A stretch of 56,553 nucleotides of DNA from assembly GCA_023458415.1 (NCBI GenBank), contig JAEWZO010000024.1, positions 1 to 56,553 on the forward strand, in the 5' to 3' direction. A model generated the notes under the pieces. It did not search any database and was not told the origin of the DNA. It saw only the letters and a list, made by a program, of their open reading frames with translations. This stretch comes from Bacteroidota bacterium. Its GTDB lineage: Bacteria; Bacteroidota; Bacteroidia; Flavobacteriales; Weeksellaceae. A program made the translations under genes and the position numbers. Of the stretch, positions 8,426 to 15,865 are shown piece after piece (position 1 is the stretch's first letter; every line of letters begins with the position of its first letter).

Positions 8426-9190
8426 ATGAAGCTGAAATTTTTGGGTACCGGAACTTCGCAGGGAATCCCCGTTATTGGCTGCGATTGTGAAGTTTGCCGT
8501 TCCGAAAACCCAAAGGACAAAAGACTTCGCGCATCAGCTTTAATCACAACCGAACAAAACAGGAAAATTCTTATCGACTGCGGTCCCGATTTTCGCACGC
8601 AAATGCTTCAGAATGAGGAAAAACATCTTGATGCGGTTTTGCTTACTCATGAGCACAACGATCATGTGATTGGTTTGGATGATTTGCGGCCGCTGATTTT
8701 TAGATCCGGAAAAGATTTTCCAATCTATTGTAGTAATAGAGTAGGACAGGAAATACGTTCGCGATTTCCCTATGCTTTCGCCGATGTGAAATATCCGGGA
8801 GCGCCAAGCTTTGATATTATAGAAATCTCTGATAGTTTCAGCCTGTTTGATGCGGAAATACTTCCTGTGAATGTGCTGCATTACTATCTTCCAATTTTAG
8901 GTTTCATGATTAAGAATTCTGCTTATATAACGGATGCGAGTTTCATTTCGGATGAGGAAAAACAAAAGCTCTTCAATTTGGATTTTCTTATTCTGAACTG
9001 TATCCGCAAAGAAAATCCGCATCCCGCTCATTTTATTTTGTCCGATATCATTAAACTGAATGAAGAACTAAAGCCGAAAAAGTTACTCCTTACTCACATT
9101 TCTCATCATTTTGGAATTCATGAATTGGAAGAACAAAGTCTGCCGGAGAATATTCGGCTTGCATACGACGGACTGGAAATTGAATTCTGA
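8426..9190 (+). CDS. MBL-fold metallohydrolase, PhnP-like
   Basis: A 254-aa metallo-beta-lactamase-fold phosphodiesterase. It begins FLGTGTSQGIPVIGCDCEVC, where the cysteine cluster resembles the structural zinc site of PhnP. The catalytic metal motif is LLTHEHNDHVIGLDDLR, with a downstream Asp (ITDAS) and His (LLTHISHH). PhnP hydrolyses phosphoribosyl cyclic phosphates, but related proteins act on other cyclic or bis-phosphates, so the substrate is open. Only 52 bp separate it from the divergent 476-aa gene, so the two promoters must overlap. tRNA-Leu follows 68 bp downstream. Confidence 0.9.
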   Translation: MKLKFLGTGTSQGIPVIGCDCEVCRSENPKDKRLRASALITTEQNRKILIDCGPDFRTQMLQNEEKHLDAVLLTHEHNDHVIGLDDLRPLIFRSGKDFPIYCSNRVGQEIRSRFPYAFADVKYPGAPSFDIIEISDSFSLFDAEILPVNVLHYYLPILGFMIKNSAYITDASFISDEEKQKLFNLDFLILNCIRKENPHPAHFILSDIIKLNEELKPKKLLLTHISHHFGIHELEEQSLPENIRLAYDGLEIEF

Positions 9191-9235
9191 TCGAAGAAAA
9201 TTCGCATTATTGTTTTTCCGAACAAAAAATAATTT

Positions 9236-9243
9236 TATATTTG
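9236..9243 (+). promoter_or_regulatory. -7 box of the tRNA-Leu promoter
   Basis: TATATTTG, a full TAnnTTTG match, 15 nt upstream of the mature tRNA 5' end. Confidence 0.6.
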
Positions 9244-9258
9244 CAAACCCAATTACGA

Positions 9259-9338
9259 GCCCAGGTGGCGGAATTGGTAGACGCGCTGGTCTCAAACACC
9301 AGTTCTTAGGAGTACCGGTTCGATCCCGGTCCTGGGTA
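9259..9338 (+). tRNA. tRNA-Leu (anticodon CAA)
   Basis: The cloverleaf folds cleanly. Acceptor gcccagg pairs with cctgggt (one G-U pair at the end). The D arm carries GGTAGAC. The anticodon stem ctggt/accag encloses the loop CTCAAAC with anticodon CAA, which reads UUG. A short variable arm around ttcttaggagt marks a class II tRNA, and the T arm is accgg-ttcgatc-ccggt. CCA is not encoded. A terminator follows directly. Confidence 0.97.
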
Positions 9339-9342
9339 CAAA

Positions 9343-9374
9343 GCCGCAGAGTTTTAAACTTTGCGGTTTTTTTT
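9343..9374 (+). terminator. Terminator after tRNA-Leu
   Basis: An 11-bp stem (9344-9354 with 9356-9366, one G-U pair) is followed by a T-rich run. Confidence 0.85.
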
Positions 9375-9690
9375 GTGTTGATGAAATTAACCTTTCTTTT
9401 CTTTCGTGCAAGCGTTTTTTGCTGACAATTCTCAGTTTTTCAGAAAGTTAACATCGGTTCATTCTCAAATATTAAAGTTTTAAGCAGAATTTTTGATTTT
9501 TCTATTAAGCAATGGTTTAATAATTGATAATTTTTGCCTTGAAGTTGATTTGTATATGTATAATTGATAATTTTATCGAAAATTAAGACATATATCATAA
9601 AAATTCTTAAAAAAATATGCGAATGTAATAATTATTAGTGCGTACATTTGTACCATAAAATAAAAGGGATAATTAAAACCCTATATCAAA
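9375..9690. other. AT-rich intergenic region with a 14-bp direct repeat
   Basis: No coding frame or RNA gene is visible here. The 14-mer taattgataatttt occurs at 9521-9534 and 9561-9574, exactly 40 bp apart. The region ends with a -7 box at 9643-9650 and a small potential hairpin (aggg/ccct, 9665-9682) in the leader of the YceI gene. Confidence 0.6.
9643..9650 (+). promoter_or_regulatory. -7 box of the YceI / OM-barrel operon
   Basis: TACATTTG, a full match to TAnnTTTG, 40 nt before the YceI start. Strong codon bias in the two downstream genes suggests high expression. Confidence 0.6.
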
Positions 9691-10221
9691 ATGAAAAACA
9701 CAGTAATTTTTAAATCAATGGTTTTAGCTTTCGGGCTTCTATTTGGATTGGTATCCGCACAAAACATTTCCGGTAAATCATCAAAAGTAACAGTTGCTGG
9801 TACTTCGCCTATGCACGACTGGACAATGTCTGCAAGCAGCGCTAACTTTTCAGGAACTGTAAGCAACGGTGTTATTACTAATGTAAAATTCTCAATGCCT
9901 GCAAAAAACCTTAAGAGTACTAAAGGTAAAATGATGGATAACAAAGCATATAGCGCTTTGAAAGCAGACAAAAACCCTACAATTTCCTTCACAGCTTCTT
10001 CTCTTAAAGTTGGAAAAAATACAGTTGAAGGTAAACTTGCCATCGCAGGTGTAACTAAAAATGTTTCTTTCCCTGTAACTGTTGCTAAAAGTGGAAACTC
10101 TTACACAATTACCGGTACTGAAAGTCTTACACTTTCTGCATTCGGAATGGAAAGACCAGGTTTCATGGGAGTAAGAACAGGTGATGGAATCAAAGTTACC
10201 GTAACAGTTGTTGCTAACTAA
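9691..10221 (+). CDS. YceI family lipocalin-like protein
   Basis: A 176-aa exported protein. Residues 1-23 form a signal peptide ending VSAQ, and the rest is a YceI domain. YceI proteins are periplasmic, all-beta, lipocalin-like barrels that bind polyisoprenoids or similar amphiphiles. Visible landmarks are GTSPMHDWTM, LKSTKGKMMDNKAYSALKAD, the beta-strand NPTISFTASS and the C-terminal LSAFGMERPGFMG. The outer-membrane barrel gene follows after 44 bp with no terminator, and a second YceI-like gene lies beyond it, so the three probably serve one envelope function. The substrate is unknown. Confidence 0.92.
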   Translation: MKNTVIFKSMVLAFGLLFGLVSAQNISGKSSKVTVAGTSPMHDWTMSASSANFSGTVSNGVITNVKFSMPAKNLKSTKGKMMDNKAYSALKADKNPTISFTASSLKVGKNTVEGKLAIAGVTKNVSFPVTVAKSGNSYTITGTESLTLSAFGMERPGFMGVRTGDGIKVTVTVVAN

Positions 10222-10265
10222 TCAATAGGCTTAATAAAATAATATAGAATATAAAATTTTTCAAA

Positions 10266-11600
10266 ATGAAAACTTCAGTAATTAAACTTTCAGCTCTTTT
10301 CCTAATGTTAGGTGGATCGATGATGTTTGCACAGGAAACTCAGTCAATGCGTGAGTATTTAGCTCCTGAAAAGTATAACAAAAATGTTTTTGAAGACCCT
10401 AAAGTTGCAGCTCCGGAATACGACGGTGTTAAAGTAACTGTTGGTGGTGACTTCGCAATGCAGTTCCAGGCTTTGGATCACGAAACTGATAACACTAACT
10501 TAGGTATGCTTACTACAGATCCGTCAACTCCAAACAGATTGAGAGTTATGGGTTCTGACTTTAACCTTCCTACAGCTAACCTTGACGTGAACGCATACCT
10601 TGCAAAAGGTGTTAAATTGCACTTAAGAACTTATCTTTCTGCACGTCACCACAACGAAGCTTGGGTAAAAGGTGGTTATATCCAGATTGATGATCTTAGC
10701 TTCATTAAAGAAGGTTTTGCAGCAGACCTAATGCAGCACGCAAGAGTTAAAATCGGTATGGATGACATTAACTACGGTGATGCTCACTTCAGAAGAACAG
10801 ATAACGGTAAAGCAATTACTAACCCGTTCGTAGGTAACTATATTATGGATAGTTTCTCTACTGAAGCTTTTGGGGAAGTTTACGGATACCACAATAACTT
10901 CATGGGTATGATTGGTTTGTCTAACGGTAAACTTAATCAGACTGCAGTGAAAGGAACTAACGATAACGCTCCTTCTATCTATGCAAAACTTGCTTTCGAC
11001 AAACAAGTACAGAGCGATCTTAGAGTAAGACTATCCGGTTCAGTTATAAAAACTAACGGACTTTCTACAGGAGGTTACCTATACGGAGGAGATAGAGGTG
11101 GATCTAGATACTACTACGTTCTTCTTACTGAAAACGATGCAATGGGAGCTTCTAACTACACAACTGGTAGATTTAACCCTGGTTTCAAAAACATGTTGGC
11201 TTTCCAAATTAACCCGTTCATCAAATATCAAGGACTTGAGTTCTTCGGTTTATTCGAACACGTGAAAGGTAACAAACTGGTTAACGCAACTACAGAAAGA
11301 GATACAGACGGAGCTTACACTCACCTAGGTGCTGAATTACTTTACAGATTCGGTGGAAAAGAACAACTTTACGTAGGTGGTAGATACAACTCTGTTAACG
11401 GTCAGGATTGGGACGGAGCAGACGAAAGAAAAATCAACCGTTTCAACATCGGTGGTGGTTGGTACATGACTCCAAACGTACTTGCAAAACTTGAGTATGT
11501 AAACCAAAAGTACAACACAAGCAACGCATGGGGAGCAACAAGTGCACTTAACGGTGGACAGTTCAACGGAGTAATGTTTGAAGCAGTAATTGGTTTCTAA
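10266..11600 (+). CDS. Outer-membrane beta-barrel (porin-like) protein
   Basis: A 444-aa protein with a signal peptide (residues 1-22, ending MFAQ). The rest has alternating amphipathic strands and ends in FEAVIGF, a terminal-Phe barrel signature. Segments such as VKVTVGGDFAMQFQAL, ANLDVNAYLAKGVKLHLRTY and EQLYVGGRYNSVNGQDW look like a porin with 16 or more strands. No specific substrate family can be named. Strong use of preferred codons (GGT, AAC, AAA) suggests an abundant protein. It sits between two YceI-type genes. A terminator at 11625-11649 follows, so the third gene is probably expressed at a lower level or separately. Confidence 0.85.
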   Translation: MKTSVIKLSALFLMLGGSMMFAQETQSMREYLAPEKYNKNVFEDPKVAAPEYDGVKVTVGGDFAMQFQALDHETDNTNLGMLTTDPSTPNRLRVMGSDFNLPTANLDVNAYLAKGVKLHLRTYLSARHHNEAWVKGGYIQIDDLSFIKEGFAADLMQHARVKIGMDDINYGDAHFRRTDNGKAITNPFVGNYIMDSFSTEAFGEVYGYHNNFMGMIGLSNGKLNQTAVKGTNDNAPSIYAKLAFDKQVQSDLRVRLSGSVIKTNGLSTGGYLYGGDRGGSRYYYVLLTENDAMGASNYTTGRFNPGFKNMLAFQINPFIKYQGLEFFGLFEHVKGNKLVNATTERDTDGAYTHLGAELLYRFGGKEQLYVGGRYNSVNGQDWDGADERKINRFNIGGGWYMTPNVLAKLEYVNQKYNTSNAWGATSALNGGQFNGVMFEAVIGF

Positions 11601-11624
11601 TATTCCAATCAGATTAAATTTTCT

Positions 11625-11650
11625 AAAGGGGCATAGTTTTTGCCCCTTTT
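11625..11650 (+). terminator. Terminator after the OM-barrel gene
   Basis: aaaggggca (11625-11633) and tgccccttt (11641-11649) form a 9-bp stem followed by T residues. It overlaps the upstream end of the next open frame, so that gene cannot start before 11664. Confidence 0.85.
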
Positions 11651-11663
11651 TATTGCAATAGAA

Positions 11664-12161
11664 ATGAGACAAATTTTTACCTTTTTAGTTCTGTTTTCTT
11701 CAGCCTTAATTTGGGCGCAGAGCAATTCCGTAGTTATTATTGGTAAAACGAATGTGAATACATTTACCTGTACCAACGATAATTTTGGGAATACAGGTCT
11801 CATTTCAAATCCGACCACAAAAAGATTACCGAATCTTAATTTGAAGGTGGAAAATTTCGACTGTCGCAACAGGATTATGACCAACGATTTCCGGAAAACA
11901 CTCAATGCAGACCGTTATCCGAATCTTCAGGTTCGCTTTCTGAAATTTAACCAGATTTCCAGCGATTATTACAAAGGGGTGGTTGAAGTAACGATTATGA
12001 ACAAGAAGAAAAATTACGAAATCACATTCTTTGCGGATGGACCGAAATTAGTAGGAAACCGAAAAGTAAAATTCAGTGATTTCGGAATTGTACCACCTAA
12101 AAGAATGGCCGGAACTATTGTAGTAAAAGACGAACTGGATTTAAGATTCAGTCTTAGATAA
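11664..12161 (+). CDS. YceI-like exported protein
   Basis: A 165-aa protein starting at the ATG at 11664; the frame opens earlier but inside the terminator hairpin. Residues 1-18 form a signal peptide (FSSALIWAQ). The mature part resembles YceI: LNADRYPNLQVRFLKF parallels LKADKNPTISFTASSL of the gene at 9691. The end FSDFGIVPPKRMAG parallels its LSAFGMERPGFMG. It is a diverged relative rather than a copy. Three cysteines (in FTCTND and NFDCRN) are absent from the first YceI. Its position after the barrel gene suggests a shared pathway. Confidence 0.75.
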   Translation: MRQIFTFLVLFSSALIWAQSNSVVIIGKTNVNTFTCTNDNFGNTGLISNPTTKRLPNLNLKVENFDCRNRIMTNDFRKTLNADRYPNLQVRFLKFNQISSDYYKGVVEVTIMNKKKNYEITFFADGPKLVGNRKVKFSDFGIVPPKRMAGTIVVKDELDLRFSLR

Positions 12162-12181
12162 AATACAGAGCAAATAAATAG

Positions 12182-12215
12182 TAATACCTTCCAATTTTGG
12201 GAGGTATTATTTTTT
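12182..12215 (+). terminator. Terminator after the second YceI-like gene
   Basis: An 11-bp stem (12182-12192 with 12199-12209, one G-U pair) is followed by a T-run. Confidence 0.85.
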
Positions 12216-12287
12216 ATTAAACATTTTTCAGAAATGTTGTTGGTATGATTTTTATTTTTAAATTTAATAACCAATTCAACACAAAAT

Positions 12288-12368
12288 ATGCAGAAGAAAT
12301 CTAAATCAAACAAGAGATTCAAAATCCGTGTAAAAGTAGCACCAAAAAGATCACAAAAAAGACATTGA
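12288..12368 (+). CDS. Very small basic protein (26 aa)
   Basis: ATG at 12288 to TGA at 12366-12368 encodes 26 residues, beginning MQKKSKSNKRFKIRVKVAPK. Twelve of the 26 are Lys or Arg, spread along the chain with short hydrophobic interruptions, like a small ribosomal or nucleic-acid-binding protein. It is isolated: a strong terminator ends the gene before it, and a second hairpin with a T-run (12367-12405) begins at its own stop codon. That pattern is what a true monocistronic small gene would look like. It could be a small ribosome component, but I cannot assign a family, and no consensus -7 box is clear. Confidence 0.6.
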   Translation: MQKKSKSNKRFKIRVKVAPKRSQKRH

Positions 12369-12405
12369 TTTTCTGAGAAGTTTACCTTCCTGAAAATCTT
12401 TTTTT
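12367..12405 (+). terminator. Terminator of the 26-aa gene
   Basis: gattttc (12367-12373) pairs with gaaaatc (12392-12398), with an inner gaag/cttc helix (12377-12380 with 12386-12389), followed by about nine T. Confidence 0.8.
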
Positions 12406-12494
12406 TTGCACGTCACGGAAAATTAGTTGCCTTATATTAGTAGGGCAGGAAATTTTTTCCCCAACATCCGGAACTGCTTCTCATTCCGGTTAGG

Positions 12495-13445
12495 TTATTG
12501 TCCTCTCTTTTCATCGAATTTATGCACAAACTCAATATTTCTTTTCAACCCGCTGAACTTCGTTCTTTTGACCGGCGATTTACGGAAGATTTCGGAAAAT
12601 ATTTCCTGAGTGAGTTCGTTCCAGTCTTCTTTTCTGAAATTTCGCAGCGCATTATTAGGATTGAATTTCGGTTGTTGATGCGGAACAGAAAACCGATTCC
12701 AGGGACAAACATCCTGACAAATGTCGCAACCGAAAATCCAGTCATCCATTTTACCGCTGAAAGAATCCGGTATCTCATTCTTCAGCTCGATTGTTGCATA
12801 CGAAATGCATTTACTTCCATCAATAACTTTTTCAGATACAATTGCGGCTGTTGGACAAGCTTCAATGCAGGCTCTGCAGGTTCCACAATGGTCTGTTACG
12901 GGTAAGTCTTCCGCAAGCTCAAGCTCACAGATGATTTCGGCCAGAAAATAAAATGAACCGTTTTGTTTGGTAATAAGGTTTGCATTTTTTCCCACCCAAC
13001 CAATTCCGGATTTTTGAGCCCAACTTCGTTCCAAAACCGGCGCGGAATCAACAAAAATTCTAAACGAAAAATCACCAATTTCGTCCTGAAGTTCAACTAC
13101 CATTTCTGCTAGAATTTCTTTTATGATTTCATGATAATCTAATCCATAAGCGTATTTGGAAATTTTGAAATTATCAATCTGTGAGATTTCTTCTCCAGGA
13201 ACATAGTTGTAAGATAGCGATATCACACTCTTTGCTCCTTCTACAAGAAGGGTAGGATCCAATCGTTTGTCGAAATGATTTTCCATGTACGACATTTCCC
13301 CATGAAAGTCACTTTTAAGCCATTTTTCAAGCGGTTTTGCGTCGTTTTCAAGAAATCCGGCCTTGGAAATTCCACAGTTCATGAAACCAAATTTTTTGGC
13401 TTTGTTCTTTATCAGTTTGGCGAATTTTTCCGGTTGAGCTTTCAT
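12495..13445 (-). CDS. queG: Epoxyqueuosine reductase
   Basis: A 316-aa cytoplasmic cobalamin- and iron-sulfur-dependent enzyme that performs the last step of queuosine synthesis in tRNA, epoxyqueuosine to queuosine. The N-terminal cobalamin-binding part includes DSAPVLERSWAQKSGIGWVGKN. Two 4Fe-4S motifs follow: CGTCRACIEACP and CDICQDVCPWN. The C-terminus is short, without the HEAT-repeat extension found in longer members. The minus-strand -7 box TAGTTTTG (13454-13461) is 8 nt from the ATG, so the leader is at most a few bases. Confidence 0.96.
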   Translation of the reverse strand: MKAQPEKFAKLIKNKAKKFGFMNCGISKAGFLENDAKPLEKWLKSDFHGEMSYMENHFDKRLDPTLLVEGAKSVISLSYNYVPGEEISQIDNFKISKYAYGLDYHEIIKEILAEMVVELQDEIGDFSFRIFVDSAPVLERSWAQKSGIGWVGKNANLITKQNGSFYFLAEIICELELAEDLPVTDHCGTCRACIEACPTAAIVSEKVIDGSKCISYATIELKNEIPDSFSGKMDDWIFGCDICQDVCPWNRFSVPHQQPKFNPNNALRNFRKEDWNELTQEIFSEIFRKSPVKRTKFSGLKRNIEFVHKFDEKRGQ

Positions 13446-13453
13446 TTGCGTTG

Positions 13454-13461
13454 CAAAACTA
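13454..13461 (-). promoter_or_regulatory. -7 box of the queG promoter
   Basis: TAGTTTTG on the minus strand, a full TAnnTTTG match, 8 nt from the start codon. The transcript would have almost no leader. Confidence 0.65.
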
Positions 13462-13528
13462 AGATTATTTCATAAATTTGTTTTGCTGCTGCAAGATGCA
13501 GTGTAACTATTAAAATACTATTAGAATT

Positions 13529-13816
13529 ATGTCACTAATTGAAGTACTGAAAGCAGGAAATTATCATCTTATAGATGTACGCGAACCATTGGAACTTGAA
13601 ATGGACGGTAATATTGCCGAAGCGCAAAATATCCCATTGGGTGAACTGGAAGACAGAAAACAGGAAGTTACAAACCTCAGTGGAACAGTAATTTTCTTCT
13701 GCAGAAGCGGTAACCGCAGCGGAAAAGCCGTTGATTATTTTAAGTCTGAAGGAATGACTGATGTTTATAACGGTGGCGGATACGAAGAAGTTAAGACAAC
13801 TTTGGACGAATTATAG
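13529..13816 (+). CDS. Single-domain rhodanese-like protein
   Basis: A 95-aa cytoplasmic protein consisting of one rhodanese fold. The N-terminal YHLIDVREPLELEMDGNI and the active-site loop FFCRSGNRSG, with its catalytic Cys, are typical of sulfurtransferases of the GlpE/PspE size class. The active loop has six residues, as in sulfur-transferring rather than phosphatase members. The sulfur acceptor is unknown. It ends with TAG, which shows that TAG serves as a normal stop in this genome. A terminator follows at 13841. Confidence 0.93.
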   Translation: MSLIEVLKAGNYHLIDVREPLELEMDGNIAEAQNIPLGELEDRKQEVTNLSGTVIFFCRSGNRSGKAVDYFKSEGMTDVYNGGGYEEVKTTLDEL

Positions 13817-13840
13817 TCCAATTTTTTGCTCAAAAAGATT

Positions 13841-13868
13841 AAAAGCAGTCGAAAGTGACTGCTTTTTT
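13841..13868 (+). terminator. Terminator of the rhodanese gene
   Basis: aaaagcagtc (13841-13850) pairs with gactgctttt (13857-13866), followed by T residues. Confidence 0.9.
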
Positions 13869-13924
13869 TGTGCAATTTCAGATCAATATTTGCAGGAATT
13901 TAAATAATTGTTTAACTTTTTTAG

Positions 13925-13956
13925 TGTAAAACAGTGTTGATAATCAGTGTTTTACA
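13925..13956. promoter_or_regulatory. Inverted repeat upstream of the OM-barrel gene at 14046
   Basis: tgtaaaaca (13925-13933) and tgttttaca (13948-13956) are perfect 9-bp inverted arms around a 14-nt spacer, with cagtgtt repeated directly inside. The spacing suits a dimeric regulator contacting successive turns, but no family is indicated. Confidence 0.4.
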
Positions 13957-14045
13957 TCTATGATATAAAATTTTTCTAAAATAATGAAAGTTTTTTGGCA
14001 CGATATTGACAAGCAGTATTCAAGTAAAATTTAAAATTTAAGATT

Positions 14046-14609
14046 ATGAATTCTATTAAAAAATCAATCTTCGCAGTAGGACTAATGACAGCAGGTTTGC
14101 TAAGTGCACAAAGTGCAGATATGAGAAACATGTTTAAAATTGGAGCTAATGTTGGTATGGCGCTTCCTGCAGAAAATGCATCTGCAAATGTTGGACTTGA
14201 CCTTGCTTACCAGAATTTGGTAACACCAGGTTTCGGTTTGGGTATCGCTACAGGTTACAGCCATTTCTTTGGAAAAGATAACAACGGATTAGAAAATAAC
14301 GACTTTGGAGTTATTCCTGTTGCAGCGCTCATCAGAATTTATCCTAAACAAACAGGTTTCTATTTGGGAACTGACCTTGGATATGGTTTCATTACCGGTG
14401 ATGAGCAAGTTGCTGCAAACAACACAACTTCAAGACCGGATGGTGGACTTTATATTAAGCCGGAAATCGGTTGGCACAACAGACACTGGAATGTTGCTCT
14501 TCAGTATCAGAAAACATTTACAGGAGATAAAGGTCAAATCGGTGATCAGAAGTACAACGCAGGTGCGCTTGGCCTAGGTTTCGCTTACAACATCCCACTT
14601 GGGAAATAA
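14046..14609 (+). CDS. Outer-membrane beta-barrel protein
   Basis: A 187-aa protein with a signal peptide (residues 1-22, ending LLSAQ). The mature chain is glycine- and aromatic-rich with alternating strands such as FGLGIATGYSHFFG, GFYLGTDLGYGFITG and NVALQYQKTF, ending in GLGFAYNIPLGK. It looks like a small 8-stranded OMP_b-brl-type barrel, a large and functionally mixed group in Bacteroidota, so only location and fold can be stated. It is monocistronic, with an inverted repeat 90-120 bp upstream and a terminator just downstream. Confidence 0.85.
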   Translation: MNSIKKSIFAVGLMTAGLLSAQSADMRNMFKIGANVGMALPAENASANVGLDLAYQNLVTPGFGLGIATGYSHFFGKDNNGLENNDFGVIPVAALIRIYPKQTGFYLGTDLGYGFITGDEQVAANNTTSRPDGGLYIKPEIGWHNRHWNVALQYQKTFTGDKGQIGDQKYNAGALGLGFAYNIPLGK

Positions 14610-14630
14610 TATAAACGATTAACACTTTTT

Positions 14631-14667
14631 TATAACCTCTTAATTTTTAAGAGGTTATATTTTTTTT
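14631..14667 (+). terminator. Terminator after the OM-barrel gene
   Basis: tataacctctta (14631-14642) and taagaggttata (14648-14659) form a 12-bp stem with a 5-nt loop, followed by a T-run. Confidence 0.92.
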
Positions 14668-14711
14668 AAAGGATAGCTTCTGGATTCGTGTTATTTAAAA
14701 TCAATATTTCA

Positions 14712-14719
14712 TATATTTG
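14712..14719 (+). promoter_or_regulatory. -7 box of the glucokinase-family gene
   Basis: TATATTTG, a full match, 18 nt before the ATG. Confidence 0.6.
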
Positions 14720-14737
14720 AATTAAAGTGAAACTATT

Positions 14738-15784
14738 ATGAGTGATACTAATTTCCCACTATATCTTCCCGGATTGGAAAATCCGCATAAGCTGCAGTTC
14801 TCGATGGTTGCAGCGGATGTTGGAAGAATTCATGTGCAGATGGCACGTTACATATTCAAGGATGCCAAACTTCAGAAGCAGGAGCAGAATATATTCAATA
14901 TCAAAGATTTTGAATCTTTTGAAGATATCTTCAGAAAATTTCAGGAAGGCAATAATTTTGATTTACCTGAAAGGGTTTCGCTTGGCGTTCCAGGTCCGGT
15001 AATCGGAGGAAAATGTGTGAGTGATAATTTACCATGGACTTTGGATGAAGAGGAATTACAAAAGAATCTTGGAGTTGAGAAGGTAATTTTAATCAACGAC
15101 CTGGAAGCAACTGCATATCGTCTTGCTGAAGTATCCGAAGAAGACATTAAAGTCCTGAAGAAAGGAAACCCAAGTCAGCATGGAAATGTTGCGATTCTCG
15201 CTCCTGGAATTGGATTGGGTGAAGCAGGTCTGTTTTTCGACGGAAAATGTCTGCGACCTTTCGCAACTGAAGGTGGTCATTCTGAATTTTCTCCACGCGA
15301 TGCTGCGGAAGTCCAATTCTATCAATTCTTGAATCAGATTTATGGCATTGTAACCTGGGAAAAAGTTATCACGGTGGAAGGCGTGTTTAATATTTACAGA
15401 TATTTACGCGATGTTCGTCGTCATAAAGAAACTGAGGAACTTACTAAAGCTATTGAAAGTGAGGAAAGCTTCCTGGATGTGATTATCGATTCTGCCACAA
15501 ATACCAAAACGCAGATCAGCAAAATGACGATGGAAGCTTTGGTTGAATTCATGGCCAGAGAAGCCAACAACCTTGTGCTGAAACTGAAAGCTACAGGTGG
15601 TTTGATTTTAGCCGGAGATATTCCTCGAAAAATTGTTCCTTTCCTGGAGAGTGAAAAATTCTACAAAAAATTTATCATCAGTGATAAAATGGAGATTCTG
15701 CTGAAAGACATTCCGATTTATATTTTGGATGATGATAAAGCCATTCTCAATGGAGCTGCATATTACGGAGCATACTACAACTAA
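14738..15784 (+). CDS. Glucokinase-family protein (Glk type)
   Basis: A 348-aa actin-fold sugar kinase of the Glk (PF02685-type) family, expected to phosphorylate glucose with ATP in the cytoplasm. Supporting motifs are VPGPVIGGKCVSDNLPW, VILINDLEATAYRL (catalytic Asp), ILAPGIGLGEAGLFF and FATEGGHSEFSPRD. The N-terminal phosphate loop is unusual: the normal GDIGGTNAR pattern is replaced by ADVGRIHVQ (residues 26-34), so the second Gly and the Thr are missing. Either the subfamily tolerates this or the substrate or activity has changed. It is monocistronic between its own -7 box and a UUCG-loop terminator. Confidence 0.85.
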   Translation: MSDTNFPLYLPGLENPHKLQFSMVAADVGRIHVQMARYIFKDAKLQKQEQNIFNIKDFESFEDIFRKFQEGNNFDLPERVSLGVPGPVIGGKCVSDNLPWTLDEEELQKNLGVEKVILINDLEATAYRLAEVSEEDIKVLKKGNPSQHGNVAILAPGIGLGEAGLFFDGKCLRPFATEGGHSEFSPRDAAEVQFYQFLNQIYGIVTWEKVITVEGVFNIYRYLRDVRRHKETEELTKAIESEESFLDVIIDSATNTKTQISKMTMEALVEFMAREANNLVLKLKATGGLILAGDIPRKIVPFLESEKFYKKFIISDKMEILLKDIPIYILDDDKAILNGAAYYGAYYN

Positions 15785-15790
15785 TAATTA

Positions 15791-15819
15791 ATGGACTTCT
15801 TCGGAAGTCCATTTTTTTG
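15791..15819 (+). terminator. Terminator with a UUCG tetraloop
   Basis: atggacttc (15791-15799), loop ttcg, gaagtccat (15804-15812), then a T-run. The C-UUCG-G loop is exceptionally stable. Confidence 0.92.
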
Positions 15820-15853
15820 GTCCAAATCTTTCTTTAACCACTGTGATTTTTCT

Positions 15854-15861
15854 TAAATTTA
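15854..15861 (+). promoter_or_regulatory. Variant -7 box of the hydrolase gene at 15866
   Basis: TAAATTTA matches TAnnTTTG except for the last base. It ends 4 nt before the ATG, so the transcript would be leaderless. Confidence 0.4.
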
Positions 15862-15865
15862 CGGT

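Noticed and set aside
9111..9425. Open frame across tRNA-Leu and its terminator
   Set aside because: It overlaps the MBL-fold gene in another frame and runs through a clear tRNA and terminator; it has no domain signature.
13995..14010. Confident sigma-54 promoter
   Set aside because: The -12 GC is absent and the spacing is off by one, so it is only mentioned as a weak possibility.
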